A stretch of 64,000 nucleotides of DNA from Rhizobium leguminosarum (lineage in GTDB: Bacteria > Pseudomonadota > Alphaproteobacteria > Rhizobiales > Rhizobiaceae): the NCBI RefSeq assembly GCF_001679785.1, contig NZ_CP016289.1, forward strand, positions 310,001 through 374,000, given 5' to 3'. The stretch's first letter is position 1. Every line of letters begins with the position of its first letter. Positions 41,420-51,861 of the stretch are shown here, one piece after another. The notes beneath the pieces were generated by a model, which made no database searches, was not told the DNA's origin, and saw only the letters and a program-made list of their open reading frames with translations. The translations under genes were made by a program, and so were the position numbers.

Positions 41420-42985
41420 ATGGCGAAACCCAACGAACTGCTCGCAACATCGCTCTCGGAGCTGAGGGGTGTCACCCAGAATGGCACCAGGTCGGTCGTG
41501 AAGTCGGACGAGCTCAGCCGCGTCCATAGAGAGCGCTTGCAGGACAACGGCTTTCTCGAAGAGATCATGAAAGGCTGGCTGGCAGTCAATTCGAGGCCTT
41601 CCGCCAAGAATAGAATCGATGCCGCGTGGAGTACCGTGTACTGGGAATTTGTAACCCGATATCTGGATGACCGCTTCCCCAATGAATGGCGCCTCTCCGC
41701 GGAAGCATCGGTTGCTCTCTGGTCAGAAAATCACTCCATTCCGTCGCAGGCCATCGTCAGAAGCCCAAAGGCGAACAACCAGCTCGTGAAACTGCCAAGC
41801 GACACATCGCTCTATTTGCTGCGTTCGAAAGACAATGAACCGGCGGAGACGAAAGAGCGGTTGCGATTGATGCCGATGGAAGAGGCGGTCTGCAACCTGT
41901 CGCCGGAGTCCTGGAAAACATCAGCAACCGACGTCATTGCCGTTATCGGCTCGATCCGTGGAACCAGCTCGCTGCTGCAATATCTTCTTGATGGCGGACG
42001 CAGCCATGTGGGTGGCCGTGTCGCGGGAGCTCTGCGCCATCTAGGCAGGGAGCGCGACGCCGACACGATCATGAAAGCCCTGGACGCGGCCGGTTACAAT
42101 CCCCACGAAGAGAACCCCTTCGATCCTGCGACCGAGCTGGTCAAACTCGATGTGCGGCGTGCTCAGGCTCCCTCCGCCACGCGCATCAAGAACCTCTGGG
42201 CGAGGATGAGGAAAGATGCGCTCGACAACATTGGATTCGAGCAACTGCGCATCAATGACCGCGACGGATACATCGCCCAGATCGACGAGCGCTATGTGGC
42301 GGACGCGCTGAACTCGCTTTCGATCGAGGGATATGAAGTGTCCGAAGATCTCATTCAGAGGGTCCAGGACGGAGCGTGGAAGCCGGACGAGGACGCACAG
42401 GACTACGAGACCAAAAACGCATTGGCCGCCAAGGGTTATCGACTGGCTTTCGAGGAAGTGCGCGACGATATCAAGAAAATCCTTGATGGCGCGCCGACCG
42501 GCAAACTGCTTGAAGAAAGGCATCAAGACTGGTTTCGCGCGATGTTCAGTCCTTCGGTCACCGCGGGTATCATCAAGGCGCATCAACTCGCCGGCTATCG
42601 TTCGCACAACGTCTACCTGCGCGGCTCTTCGCATGTCCCCCTGCCACCGCATGCCATTGCCGATGCAATGGACGCGTTGTTCGAATCCATCGAAGAGGAA
42701 CCCGATCCGCGCGCGAAAGCCGTCGTCGCTCCGTTCCTGTTCACCTACATCCATCCGTTCCCCGACGGAAACGGCCGAACGGCACGCTTCATCATGAATG
42801 CTCTGCTGGCAGAGTGCGGAGTCCCCTGGACCGTCATACCGGTCGCGCGCGGGGACGAGTACATGGACGCCCTGGAACAGGCGAGCCAACTCGAAAACAT
42901 CGTACCGCTGACGACGTTCGTATCCGAGCTCGTCAATGCGCCCCCTCCGGAGAGAGAGGCGAAGATTGCACGAAAAGCGTCGTAG
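41420..42985 (+). CDS. Fic-domain protein (probable AMP-transferase-type)
   Basis: A 521-residue protein. I chose the ATG giving MAKPNELLATSLSEL because CAGGAGG stands 6 nt upstream. The Fic core motif HPFPDGNGRTAR is at about residues 445-456 and complete, including the catalytic His. The preceding FLFTYI and the upstream VPLPPHAIADAMDALFESIE segment fit the Fic fold. Fic enzymes transfer AMP or other phosphate-containing groups to proteins. The ~300-residue N-terminal part, helical and without a recognised domain, is unusual. I saw no obvious (S/T)xxxE(G/N) inhibitory helix motif and no adjacent antitoxin gene. A regulator role, a toxin, or a host-directed effector are all possible. Confidence 0.88.
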   Translation: MAKPNELLATSLSELRGVTQNGTRSVVKSDELSRVHRERLQDNGFLEEIMKGWLAVNSRPSAKNRIDAAWSTVYWEFVTRYLDDRFPNEWRLSAEASVALWSENHSIPSQAIVRSPKANNQLVKLPSDTSLYLLRSKDNEPAETKERLRLMPMEEAVCNLSPESWKTSATDVIAVIGSIRGTSSLLQYLLDGGRSHVGGRVAGALRHLGRERDADTIMKALDAAGYNPHEENPFDPATELVKLDVRRAQAPSATRIKNLWARMRKDALDNIGFEQLRINDRDGYIAQIDERYVADALNSLSIEGYEVSEDLIQRVQDGAWKPDEDAQDYETKNALAAKGYRLAFEEVRDDIKKILDGAPTGKLLEERHQDWFRAMFSPSVTAGIIKAHQLAGYRSHNVYLRGSSHVPLPPHAIADAMDALFESIEEEPDPRAKAVVAPFLFTYIHPFPDGNGRTARFIMNALLAECGVPWTVIPVARGDEYMDALEQASQLENIVPLTTFVSELVNAPPPEREAKIARKAS

Positions 42986-43152
42986 GACGATTGCACGGTT
43001 TTGTCGCAAACTTTTTAAAAGGCCGCAGAAGCGGCCATCGCTGGACACAGTTATGCAGCGAGTGCGGCGAATTGCTGAAATGCCGATTGGCCACTGGTTG
43101 AAAATTGGCGCTTGCGGATCATGTGAGCCACCTCGATACCATCCAGTGTTGC
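42986..43152. other. Intergenic stretch with an IS6-like terminal motif
   Basis: GGTTTTGTCGCAAACTTTTT near 43000 resembles an IS6-type end. No gene is supported before the DUF6429 block starts at 43153. Confidence 0.4.
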
Positions 43153-43429
43153 GTATCCATCCGAGGTGGGCCGCAGGACTTAATGGGGTTCGCGTGGTAA
43201 CGTCGGGTTCATGGAGATCGATGAGGACAAGATCGACGATGCCGTTTTGGCGCTGTTGTGGCTAACGCTGCATAACGAGCGTTGTGCCTGGAAGGGCTTT
43301 GACTGGGCAACGACGGATCGCTTGCATCAGAAGGGCATGATCGGCGACCCGGTGAACAAGTCGAAGTCGCTGGTGCTGACGGACGAGGGTCTGCGGCGGT
43401 CGGAGGAGCTGTTTCGGACGCTGTTTACG
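43153..43429 (+). repeat. Second copy of the 277-bp DUF6429 block
   Basis: Identical to 36916-37192. The small gene starting at 43211 (MEIDEDKIDDAVLALLWLTL) is cut at its last codons by IS5 copy 4. Confidence 0.88.
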
Positions 43430-44537
43430 GGACGTGTTGCAGGGATCAGATTCTGTACGAGATAACCCCACCCTTGGGATTTTTCATACAACACGCCGGA
43501 ATTCTGGACGGCCAAGTTCAGTCATCCGGTTGAGAACGTGGACGCCGATCTTGGCTTCTGTTTTCTGATTGTCGAAGTTCCTCGCTTTGAGTTTTGGCCC
43601 AATGACCGTCTTCCATCTACCCATCTGGGTCTCCACCCGGCTGCGCTGGTTATAGCCGGTGGATTTCTGCCAAGCCATCCGGCCCTTGTTTTCGATTTCG
43701 GCGATATGGCGGTCCCGTACCGTTGGATTGAACGCCGATTGCGGACTTTCAACTGCTGTCTTGGGAGGCGGGATAATGATCTCCACGATCTCGCCGAAGC
43801 GTGTCTCCAGAAGATCACGGGTCGGCGCTCCGTCATAGGCGCCATCAGCGATAAACTTGGCAACTGGGCCATCAATCTGATCCAGAAGACCTGGCAAAGC
43901 GGTCGGATCGCCAACATCATCCGTGGTTAGATCCGCGCAGACAATCTCACCACTAGCAAGATCAAGACCAATGTGAAGCTTGCGCCATCTTTTACGTTTC
44001 ACCTTGATTGTGTGCTTGTTTTCCAGCCACTCGCCCTCACCGAAGACTTTTAACCCCGTGCTATCGACCACCAGATAAACAGGACCGGACGCTCTGGCTC
44101 CGGACTTTGTCGACGGCAACGCCAGCCCTTTGCTCCGGCGCGACAGGGTGGAGAAGTCAGGCACGGCAATATCGAACTCCATCAGCGCCGCAACGCTGCG
44201 CATCAGACCTTGGGTCTGGCGTAGCGCCAGCCCGTAGACGACGCGTAGGGTCAAGCACAATGTGATCGCCAGATCCGAGTATTTCGGCTGACCGCCCCGC
44301 GATCTCCGCCTCGGCGCCGTCCATAAAGCAAGGGCCTCATCACTCACCCACACGGTCAAATCACCACGTTGACGCAGGCTTTCATTATAGGCCGCCCAAT
44401 TCGTCACCTTAAACTTCTGCTTGGCTATCTTGTCCCGTCGGTCGGCATTGAACTTATGCGGCATCATCAAAACCCCGATCAGGAGACTGAAAACCAAAGC
44501 CCAATATCAGTCGCCGGGTGATCCGCGCAACAACGCC
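43430..44537 (-). mobile_element. IS5-family element, full copy 4 (1108 bp)
   Basis: Same ends and size as the others. It is adjacent, head to head, to a partial IS5 copy on its right. Confidence 0.92.
43484..44467 (-). CDS. IS5-family transposase (copy 4)
   Basis: 327 residues, same protein as copy 1; D-D-E core intact. Confidence 0.93.
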   Translation of the reverse strand: MMPHKFNADRRDKIAKQKFKVTNWAAYNESLRQRGDLTVWVSDEALALWTAPRRRSRGGQPKYSDLAITLCLTLRVVYGLALRQTQGLMRSVAALMEFDIAVPDFSTLSRRSKGLALPSTKSGARASGPVYLVVDSTGLKVFGEGEWLENKHTIKVKRKRWRKLHIGLDLASGEIVCADLTTDDVGDPTALPGLLDQIDGPVAKFIADGAYDGAPTRDLLETRFGEIVEIIIPPPKTAVESPQSAFNPTVRDRHIAEIENKGRMAWQKSTGYNQRSRVETQMGRWKTVIGPKLKARNFDNQKTEAKIGVHVLNRMTELGRPEFRRVV

Positions 44538-45077
44538 GGTCTTGATCTTGCTAGCGGTGAGATTGTCTGCGCGGATCTAACCACGGATGATGTTGGCGAT
44601 CCGACCGCTTTGCCAGGTCTTCTGGATCAGATTGATGGCCCAGTTGCCAAGTTTATCGCTGATGGCGCCTATGACGGAGCGCCGACCCGTGATCTTCTGG
44701 AGACACGCTTCGGCGAGATCGTGGAGATCATTATCCCGCCTCCCAAGACAGCAGTTGAAAGTCCGCAATCGGCGTTCAATCCAACGGTACGGGACCGCCA
44801 TATCGCCGAAATCGAAAACAAGGGCCGGATGGCTTGGCAGAAATCCACCGGCTATAACCAGCGCAGCCGGGTGGAGACCCAGATGGGTAGATGGAAGACG
44901 GTCATTGGGCCAAAACTCAAAGCGAGGAACTTCGACAATCAGAAAACAGAAGCCAAGATCGGCGTCCACGTTCTCAACCGGATGACTGAACTTGGCCGTC
45001 CAGAATTCCGGCGTGTTGTATGAAAAATCCCAAGGGTGGGGTTATCTCGTACAGAATCTGATCCCTGCAACACGTCC
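44538..45077 (+). mobile_element. Partial IS5-family copy (transposase C-terminal half)
   Basis: The left-end half of the 1108-bp element, from GLDLASGEIV to the normal stop at 45023, ending with the terminal repeat at 45077. It is in inverted orientation to copy 4, so the two form a large inverted repeat of about 540 bp. Confidence 0.9.
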
Positions 45078-45197
45078 AAGCTGAACCGCTAATCCCAGTC
45101 GCGCCGGGGCCGGCTTGCCGTTCACAAATTCAATATCCGAATAGCTCAAGCTCCAGCGCCCGATCAAATCCTCTCGCGAAATATGCAAACCCGTCAC
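45078..45197 (-). pseudogene. Tn3-family transposase N-terminal fragment
   Basis: Minus strand from a GTG at 45197: VTGLHISREDLIGRWSLSYS, then DIEFVNGKPAPARLGLAVQL. This resembles the start of Tn3-family transposases (RxxxxxxWTLSxxDxxxV...RLGFAVQLC). Cut by the partial IS5 copy. Confidence 0.65.
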
Positions 45198-45414
45198 TCC
45201 AATCCCTAAAATTGGAGCAGACTGTCATTCCCCAGCAAAGCAGTCGTCAATTAGCGAGACAATGTTCCCACAACGTTCTTCAACTTGGCCAAAATCCCAG
45301 CTTCGAGCCGACAGGGCCAAATAGGCCATTGACTTCTAGTATTAATAGAATGGTAATGGAGGCGCTCGCTGAGGTTGAAATTGACCCGCCAATAAACAAT
45401 TTGAGGAGAGAGCT

Positions 45415-45578
45415 ATGGCTTCGCCAATTCATGCAACTGATGATAGTGCAACATTTAAAGAAACCGACGTTATTTCTGGAAATCTGCTTTCCAACGATTC
45501 ATCCGACAACGGCCACCTTTTCCTGGGCGCCTTCGATGGCGCGAGCGTTGGCGCCAAGGCCGGCAACGGTATTGTCAC
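45415..45578 (+). pseudogene. N-terminal fragment of a secreted cadherin-like/VCBS-type protein
   Basis: MASPIHATDDSATFKETDVI, then SGNLLSNDSSDNGHLFLGAF, DGASVGAKAGNG, preceded by GAGGAGAG. The DDSA..E...SGNLLSND pattern is typical of cadherin-like/VCBS repeats in type-I-secreted, Ca-binding rhizobial proteins and glycanases. It is cut at about 45578 by an IS6 fragment. Confidence 0.6.
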
Positions 45579-45629
45579 GTTAACTGGGTTGCGGTTGCCT
45601 GCCTGACGGGTTGGGCGTAGATTTCGGCG

Positions 45630-45725
45630 ATGCAGACACGAGACATCAGCTTCAAGCGTCACCGTTTTCCGCCACGGATCGTTTCTCACGCGGTCTGGCT
45701 TTATTTGCGGTTCAACCTTAGCTCG
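45630..45725 (+). pseudogene. IS6-family transposase N-terminal fragment
   Basis: MQTRDISFKRHRFPPRIVSH, AVWLYLRFNLS, then loss of homology where the IS701-type element begins. Confidence 0.75.
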
Positions 45726-45735
45726 ACTTTGTACA

Positions 45736-46458
45736 TTATGCGGCGAAGCAAAGGGCCTCGGCCATTCGGAACAGACGGCTGGGAGGTATTTTATGCATGT
45801 CCGGGTTTGACGGGCAGTGTCGATAAAGATCATCGCTCCACAGAACGAGGCGCACTGCGCCGATCGCGTCTGAGAATGTGAATTCTGTTTTCTTGTACCA
45901 TGCGGCTGCATAGGGCTGCGTGTTTTGGCCGAGGAGATCACCGGCCCACAGTGTCACGAGACTATAGAGCGCCAGGAGCGAAGGCGTCGTGCGCATGATG
46001 GCGTTATCATTCCACTGGCGTTGGGTCTCCACCCCAAGATGAGCGCGTGTCTCGCCGAACGTCACTTCAATTTGCCAGCGTCGAACAAAGAAGGCGATGA
46101 TCTTGGTCGGGTCAAGGTCGGTATTGGTGCTCATAAACGCCTGGGGTTCCCGGCGGCCTTTCGGGTCTCGAACCAGCACCCAGCGAATTGGCCTTGGCGG
46201 CGTTCCCCGTCGATACCACAAGCCAGTACCTGACGTGATATCGAGGCATTTATCGGTTTGTCGGCCATACCAGATTGACGCGATGACGCGCTGCCAGGAG
46301 GTCCTGGGGTTGTTAAGCACCGACCTGAGTTTGGGCAATGGCATGCCTTTTTGTGCAGGCCGCCCAAGAGTGTGTTCGTGTCGCTGATCTGGCGGAGCAA
46401 AGAGACTGGCATCAAGGCGCAGGCGTGTGATGAGAGTGGCCCGGTCGGGCAGTGCCGC
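45736..46458 (-). pseudogene. IS701-family transposase C-terminal part, 5' end cut by IS5
   Basis: About 240 residues on the minus strand. ASIWYGRQTDKCLDITSGTG, WVLVRDPKGRREPQAFMSTN, then FFVRRWQIEVTFGETRAHLG with the catalytic glutamate, typical of IS701/IS4-like transposases. IS5 copy 5 removed the N-terminal part. Confidence 0.82.
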
Positions 46459-47566
46459 GGCGTTGTTGCGCGGATCACCCGGCGACTGATATTGGGCTTT
46501 GGTTTTCAGTCTCCTGATCGGGGTTTTGATGATGCCGCATAAGTTCAATGCCGACCGACGGGACAAGATAGCCAAGCAGAAGTTTAAGGTGACGAATTGG
46601 GCGGCCTATAATGAAAGCCTGCGTCAACGTGGTGATTTGACCGTGTGGGTGAGTGATGAGGCCCTTGCTTTATGGACGGCGCCGAGGCGGAGATCGCGGG
46701 GCGGTCAGCCGAAATACTCGGATCTGGCGATCACATTGTGCTTGACCCTACGCGTCGTCTACGGGCTGGCGCTACGCCAGACCCAAGGTCTGATGCGCAG
46801 CGTTGCGGCGCTGATGGAGTTCGATATTGCCGTGCCTGACTTCTCCACCCTGTCGCGCCGGAGCAAAGGGCTGGCGTTGCCGTCGACAAAGTCCGGAGCC
46901 AGAGCGTCCGGTCCTGTTTATCTGGTGGTCGATAGCACGGGGTTAAAAGTCTTCGGTGAGGGCGAGTGGCTGGAAAACAAGCACACAATCAAGGTGAAAC
47001 GTAAAAGATGGCGCAAGCTTCACATTGGTCTTGATCTTGCTAGTGGTGAGATTGTCTGCGCGGATCTAACCACGGATGATGTTGGCGATCCGACCGCTTT
47101 GCCAGGTCTTCTGGATCAGATTGATGGCCCAGTTGCCAAGTTTATCGCTGATGGCGCCTATGACGGAGCGCCGACCCGTGATCTTCTGGAGACACGCTTC
47201 GGCGAGATCGTGGAGATCATTATCCCGCCTCCCAAGACAGCAGTTGAAAGTCCGCAATCGGCGTTCAATCCAACGGTACGGGACCGCCATATCGCCGAAA
47301 TCGAAAACAAGGGCCGGATGGCTTGGCAGAAATCCACCGGCTATAACCAGCGCAGCCGGGTGGAGACCCAGATGGGTAGATGGAAGACGGTCATTGGGCC
47401 AAAACTCAAAGCGAGGAACTTCGACAATCAGAAAACAGAAGCCAAGATCGGCGTCCACGTTCTCAACCGGATGACTGAACTTGGCCGTCCAGAATTGCGG
47501 CGTGTTGTATGAAAAATCCCAAGGGTGGGGTTATCTCGTACAGAATCTGATCCCTGCAACACGTCC
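46459..47566 (+). mobile_element. IS5-family element, full copy 5 (1108 bp)
   Basis: Same structure as the other copies; one base change near the 3' end of the transposase (RPELRRVV instead of RPEFRRVV). It cuts the NRPS gene on the right and an IS701 transposase on the left. Confidence 0.92.
46529..47512 (+). CDS. IS5-family transposase (copy 5)
   Basis: 327 residues; differs from the other copies by one Phe-to-Leu change near the C-terminus. Catalytic core intact. Confidence 0.93.
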   Translation: MMPHKFNADRRDKIAKQKFKVTNWAAYNESLRQRGDLTVWVSDEALALWTAPRRRSRGGQPKYSDLAITLCLTLRVVYGLALRQTQGLMRSVAALMEFDIAVPDFSTLSRRSKGLALPSTKSGARASGPVYLVVDSTGLKVFGEGEWLENKHTIKVKRKRWRKLHIGLDLASGEIVCADLTTDDVGDPTALPGLLDQIDGPVAKFIADGAYDGAPTRDLLETRFGEIVEIIIPPPKTAVESPQSAFNPTVRDRHIAEIENKGRMAWQKSTGYNQRSRVETQMGRWKTVIGPKLKARNFDNQKTEAKIGVHVLNRMTELGRPELRRVV

Positions 47567-50500
47567 GCTGCGCGCCATCGGCCTCGTCCGATCCGTGCGC
47601 CGGCTTCGCCACCACATAGGCGACGAGCCGCTGGTCGCCGGCGCGGTCCTGGCGCGCCACCACCACCGCATCGCCGACAAGCTCGTGCTCGCAAAGCCGT
47701 GTGGCGATCTCGCCCGGCTCGATGCGGAAGCCGCGGATCTTCACCTGGTCGTCGTTGCGGCCCAAAAACTCCAGATTGCCGTCCGGCAGATAACGCCCAA
47801 GGTCGCCGCTCCGGTACAGACGGTCGCCCTCCACAAACGGACTGGCGATGAACCGCTCCGCCGTCAGCTCCGGACGGTTGAGGTAGCCACGCGCCACCCC
47901 CGCCCCGCCGATGTAAAGCTCACCCACCGCCCCGAACGGCACCGGCGCACCATGACCGTCCAGCAGATACAACCGCGTGTTCGCAATCGGACGGCCGATC
48001 GGGACGACTGACCCATCAAAATCAGCCGGGCAATTCCAGGCCGTCACGTCGATAGCAGCTTCCGTGGGACCATATAGATTGTGCAGGCCAGTCCAAGGCA
48101 ATACGCGGCGAACCTTGTGCGCAAGGGAGGCAGCAAGTGCCTCGCCACTGCACACGAGACGCTGCAGTGATGTGCAGCGATCAACGCTCTTCGCCTCCAT
48201 AAAGCTGACCAGCATGGATGGTACAAAGTGCGCAGTGGTGATGCGATGACTGATTATAAGGTTTACAAGGGCATCGGGGTCTTTGTGTGCAGCCGGAGGC
48301 GCCAGTACCAGGGTCGCCCCCTCAAGCAACGTCCAGAAGAATTCCCAGGCCGAGACGTCGAAGCCAAATGGCGTCTTCTGCAAGACGACATCAGTCGCAT
48401 TAAGAGCGTAGGCTTTCTGCATCCAGATTAGGCGATTGAGAATAGCCCGATGCTCATTCTGTGCCCCCTTTGGGGTTCCGGTGGAGCCTGAGGTGTAGAT
48501 GACATAGGCGAGATGGCGCGGGCCCAGGCCAAGGGCGCGCGGGTCCGGGTTCGAGGCCGGCAGTTCGGCCCAGGCCGGGGTGGCCGTCTCCAGATCGACC
48601 ACCGTCAGATCGACAAGCGCCTCGGGGCCGAGTGCGGCGCGTCCGGCGGCATCGCAAAGCAGCCGCCGCGGTGCGGCATCCTCGACAATCTGCCGCAGCC
48701 GCGCCGACGGATAGGCCGGATCCAGCGGCAGATAGGCGCCGCCCGCCTTGAGGATCGCCAAAAGACCCACCACCATCGCCGGGCTGCGCTCCAGGCAGAT
48801 CGCCACCGGCTGATCCGGCCTGACCCCAAGGGCGATCAGATGATGGGCCAGCCGGTTGGCCCGCGCGTTGAGCTCGCCATAGCTTAGCTCTTCGTCCTCA
48901 TGGACGAGGGCGACGGCTTCGGGTGCGCGCCGGACCTGTTGCTCGAACAGCTCATGGATGCACCGCTCCGACGGATAGGCCGCCGCCGTCCGGTTCAGAT
49001 CCTCCAGCAGATAGGTGCGCTCCTCAGCCGGAAGAATGTTGAGGTCGCGCACCGGCTGCCCGGCATCGGCCGTCACACCATATAACAAAGTTTGCAAATG
49101 CTGCGTCATACGGTCGATCTGCTCCGGTGCTAATCGACTTGCATCAAAATGCCATCGAAAGCTCCCATCCTGAGTGCAAACCTCAAACGTCAGCAAATCG
49201 CCGGATGGGGCTGACCCAGCACTTTGGCTTGTCGTCAGATCGCCAGCTACAGAACAGCTGTCTGTCGTGATTGTGATGCCAATCGGCCAGGGCTGGTGCG
49301 ACCGTAGCGCCTCCACACCTCGCAATGTCGGGCAGCGCGCGATAAGATCCCGGGCAAAGCTAGCGTGCTTGCTCAGCTGAGCGCATTCGGCCGCCACCGC
49401 TTTGCGCACTTCTTCAAAATCATGTGCAAGGTCGATGGTAACTTCCATCGGCACGACAGAGGCGATAAGCACCTCCATCGCTTTCAAACCGGCTTGCGAT
49501 CGATCCGATTCAGGCGTCCATCCCAGTTGAAGCTCTGTTTCTCCGGTGATGCGGGCGAGATAGATCAGCCAAGCCGTTACCAAGTATTCCGTGCGATCAT
49601 TTGGCGACAGCTTAGCCAAAGCACTTGCCATGAACCACGAACTCGACTGCCGTTTGGGCGGCGCCTCAGCCACGCACGACGACAGGAAAGGAAACTGCAA
49701 TATTCTAAGCTGCTCTAGCCGCTGTCGCCAAAAATCCTCTGAAGGCGCCAGCAATTCATGGGCCGCAGTTATGCTCCGCGCCTCATCGTCGCTCAAAATT
49801 GGAAGGCGACCACCTTCATCCAGATTGGAGTGCCTGGCGAGGGCTCGCGCGTCCAGCGCCTGACCATCGGAGCTGCCAAAGCAAACATCGACATCCTGTG
49901 TACCCGTCGCCACCCTCCAGTGGCTGGAGTGGATTTCAAGCAGAGAACCTGCCGGGAGGCCCGAGCGTTGAGGCAGCACCTCCAAGCGCCTGACTATGAC
50001 CACCTCATCGCCTACGAGAGCCTTGGGCAGACCCAATGGATTGAGATGATATGGGCCCAAGTTCAAGGCACGCGTCATCGCTGACAGATCTTCCGCCGGC
50101 CGATCCCATCGCAGACAGCCTGCCGCATCCGGGCGCCGACGTCTCGGAAAGTAACTTCTGCTTACCAGCGCCTGCGGATAGGCAGTAAGCTCTCCCTTTG
50201 CCAAGCCAGTTAAAAGCTCGCGGAAGCCCTCGATCGCGGCTTCATCACATTTAAGGTTCAGGGTCAAAGCCGTATCGGCCGGCGCAATCAGCACTTGGAG
50301 CTGAACCACGACGTCACCCGTATCAACACCATCATCGATCCGATGCCACGTGATGGCATATTCGATCTCCTGCGCCAGCAGCGCCCAGGACGTCGCGTGC
50401 GTTCCCGCATATCGTGGCAACGGACCGTCGTGGTAATTGAAAGCACCTTGACGCACTTGCCCAAACACGTCCGGTGGCAATATGAACGGATTGGCAACGG

Positions 50501-50783
50501 AGAAAAGCCAATCTACCGGTTCGGCCTGCAAAAAAGACGAGAGCTCTTCAACGCTCCCTACACACGGGATCTTGGCGCGAGTCGCCCACTCTGCGAATAT
50601 GACGTCGCCGGAGAGGGCCGCACCAATGACGTGGCCCATCTCAATTGCCAGCTGAGCGCAGCGGATAGCGAGCGTACCACTTCCAACAACGACACTGGAG
50701 GAGATCGATCGCGCCGCAGGATCCATGCCTTGATCGCCTGGTTGGCAGGCACTCCCGCGCGTCGGAGATGTCTGATATGTCAT
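47567..50783 (-). pseudogene. Non-ribosomal peptide synthetase with N-terminal formyltransferase domain, 3' end cut by IS5
   Basis: About 1072 codons remain. Residues 28-205 form a methionyl-tRNA-formyltransferase-like domain with FNYHDGPLPRYAGTHA (catalytic Asn and His) and ITWHRIDDGVDTGDVV (catalytic Asp), followed by its C-terminal subdomain to about 325. Residues 347-590 resemble a condensation domain, but I see no HHxxxDG motif. An adenylation domain follows: YIYTSGSTGTPKG, FGFDVSAWEFFW, LHNLYGPTEAAIDV, GELYIGGAGVARGYLNRPEL, YRSGDLGRYLPDGNLEFLGR and KIRGFRIEPGEI. The selectivity residues read approximately D-V-W-H-V-S-L-I, close to serine codes. The final A10 lysine region, the carrier domain and later modules are missing at the IS5 copy 5 boundary. 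Formyltransferase-led NRPSs make N-formylated peptides. Confidence 0.85.
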
Positions 50784-50910
50784 ACTTGCGTCCTGATGGT
50801 TTTATATCGCTATGGCATCTGTATTCCGTCAGGACGGCATAGAGCCGCTCTTCAGGATCGTCAACAGTCAATAAGCTGCCGCGCCGATAAATTTACCGGC
50901 CCCATCGGAA

Positions 50911-51861
50911 GGCGTTGTTGCGTGGATCACCCGTCGACTGATATTGAGCGGTGGTTTTCAGTCTCAAGTTTTCAGTCTCCTGATGTGGATTTCGACGATG
51001 CCGCACACGTTCAATGCCGATCGGCGGGACAAGATTGCCAAGCAGAAATATCAAGTGACGAATTGGCCGGCATATAATGAAAGCCTGCGTCAACGTGGTG
51101 ATTTGACCATCTGGGTGAAGGATGAGGCCCTGTCTTTATGGACGGCGCGGAGGCGGAGATCGCGGGGTGGTCAGCCGAAATACTCGGATCTGGCGATTAC
51201 GTTGTGCTTGACCCTGCGCGTCGTCTACGGGCTGGCGCTACGCCAGACCCAAGGCTTGATGCGCAGTGTCGCGGCGCTGATGGGGTTCGATATTGCCGTG
51301 CCTGACTTCTCAACCCTGTCTCGCCGGAGCAAAGGGCTGGCGTTGCCGTCGACAAAGTCCCGAGCCACAACATCAGGTCCGGTCCATCTGGTTGTCGACA
51401 GCACCGGCTTGAAGGTCTTCGGCGAGGGCGAGTGGCTGGAAAACAAGCACAAAACCAAGACCAAACGCAAAAGATGGCGCAAACTGCACCTTGGTCTCAA
51501 TCTTGTCAGTGGTGAGATTGTTTGTTCCGATCTGACCGTGGATGATGTCGGCGATCCGACAGCGTTACCAGGACTTCTGGACCAGATCGGTGGCGCCGTC
51601 GAGAAGTTCATTGCCGACGGCGCCTATGATGGAACGCCAACCCGAGATCTTCTGGCGACACGCTTTGGTGAGATCGTGGAGGTCATTATCCCACCTCCCA
51701 AGACTGCCGTTGCCAGCCCTCAATCGGTGCTGGTTCCATCTGTCCGCGATCGCCATATTGCAGAAATCCAGACCAAAGGGCGGATGGCATGGCAGAAATC
51801 CGCCGGCGACAACAAGCGCAGTCGCGCTGATCAGATGGGTCGATGGAAGGCTGTGATCGGG
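50911..51861 (+). mobile_element. Variant IS5-family element, 3' truncated by IS5 copy 6
   Basis: Right end GGCGTTGTTGCGTGGATCAC at 50911. It is related to, but clearly diverged from, the 1108-bp element. It is interrupted at 51861 by full copy 6, and the rest is missing beyond it. Confidence 0.88.
50998..51861 (+). pseudogene. Variant IS5-family transposase, C-terminus lost
   Basis: About 288 codons starting MPHTFNADRRDKIAKQKYQV, with VDSTGLKVFGEGEWLEN and FIADGAYDGTP. At the catalytic-Glu site it reads SRADQMGRWKAV where the other copies have RVETQMGRWK, so one codon and the Glu are missing: it would be inactive even without truncation. Confidence 0.85.
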
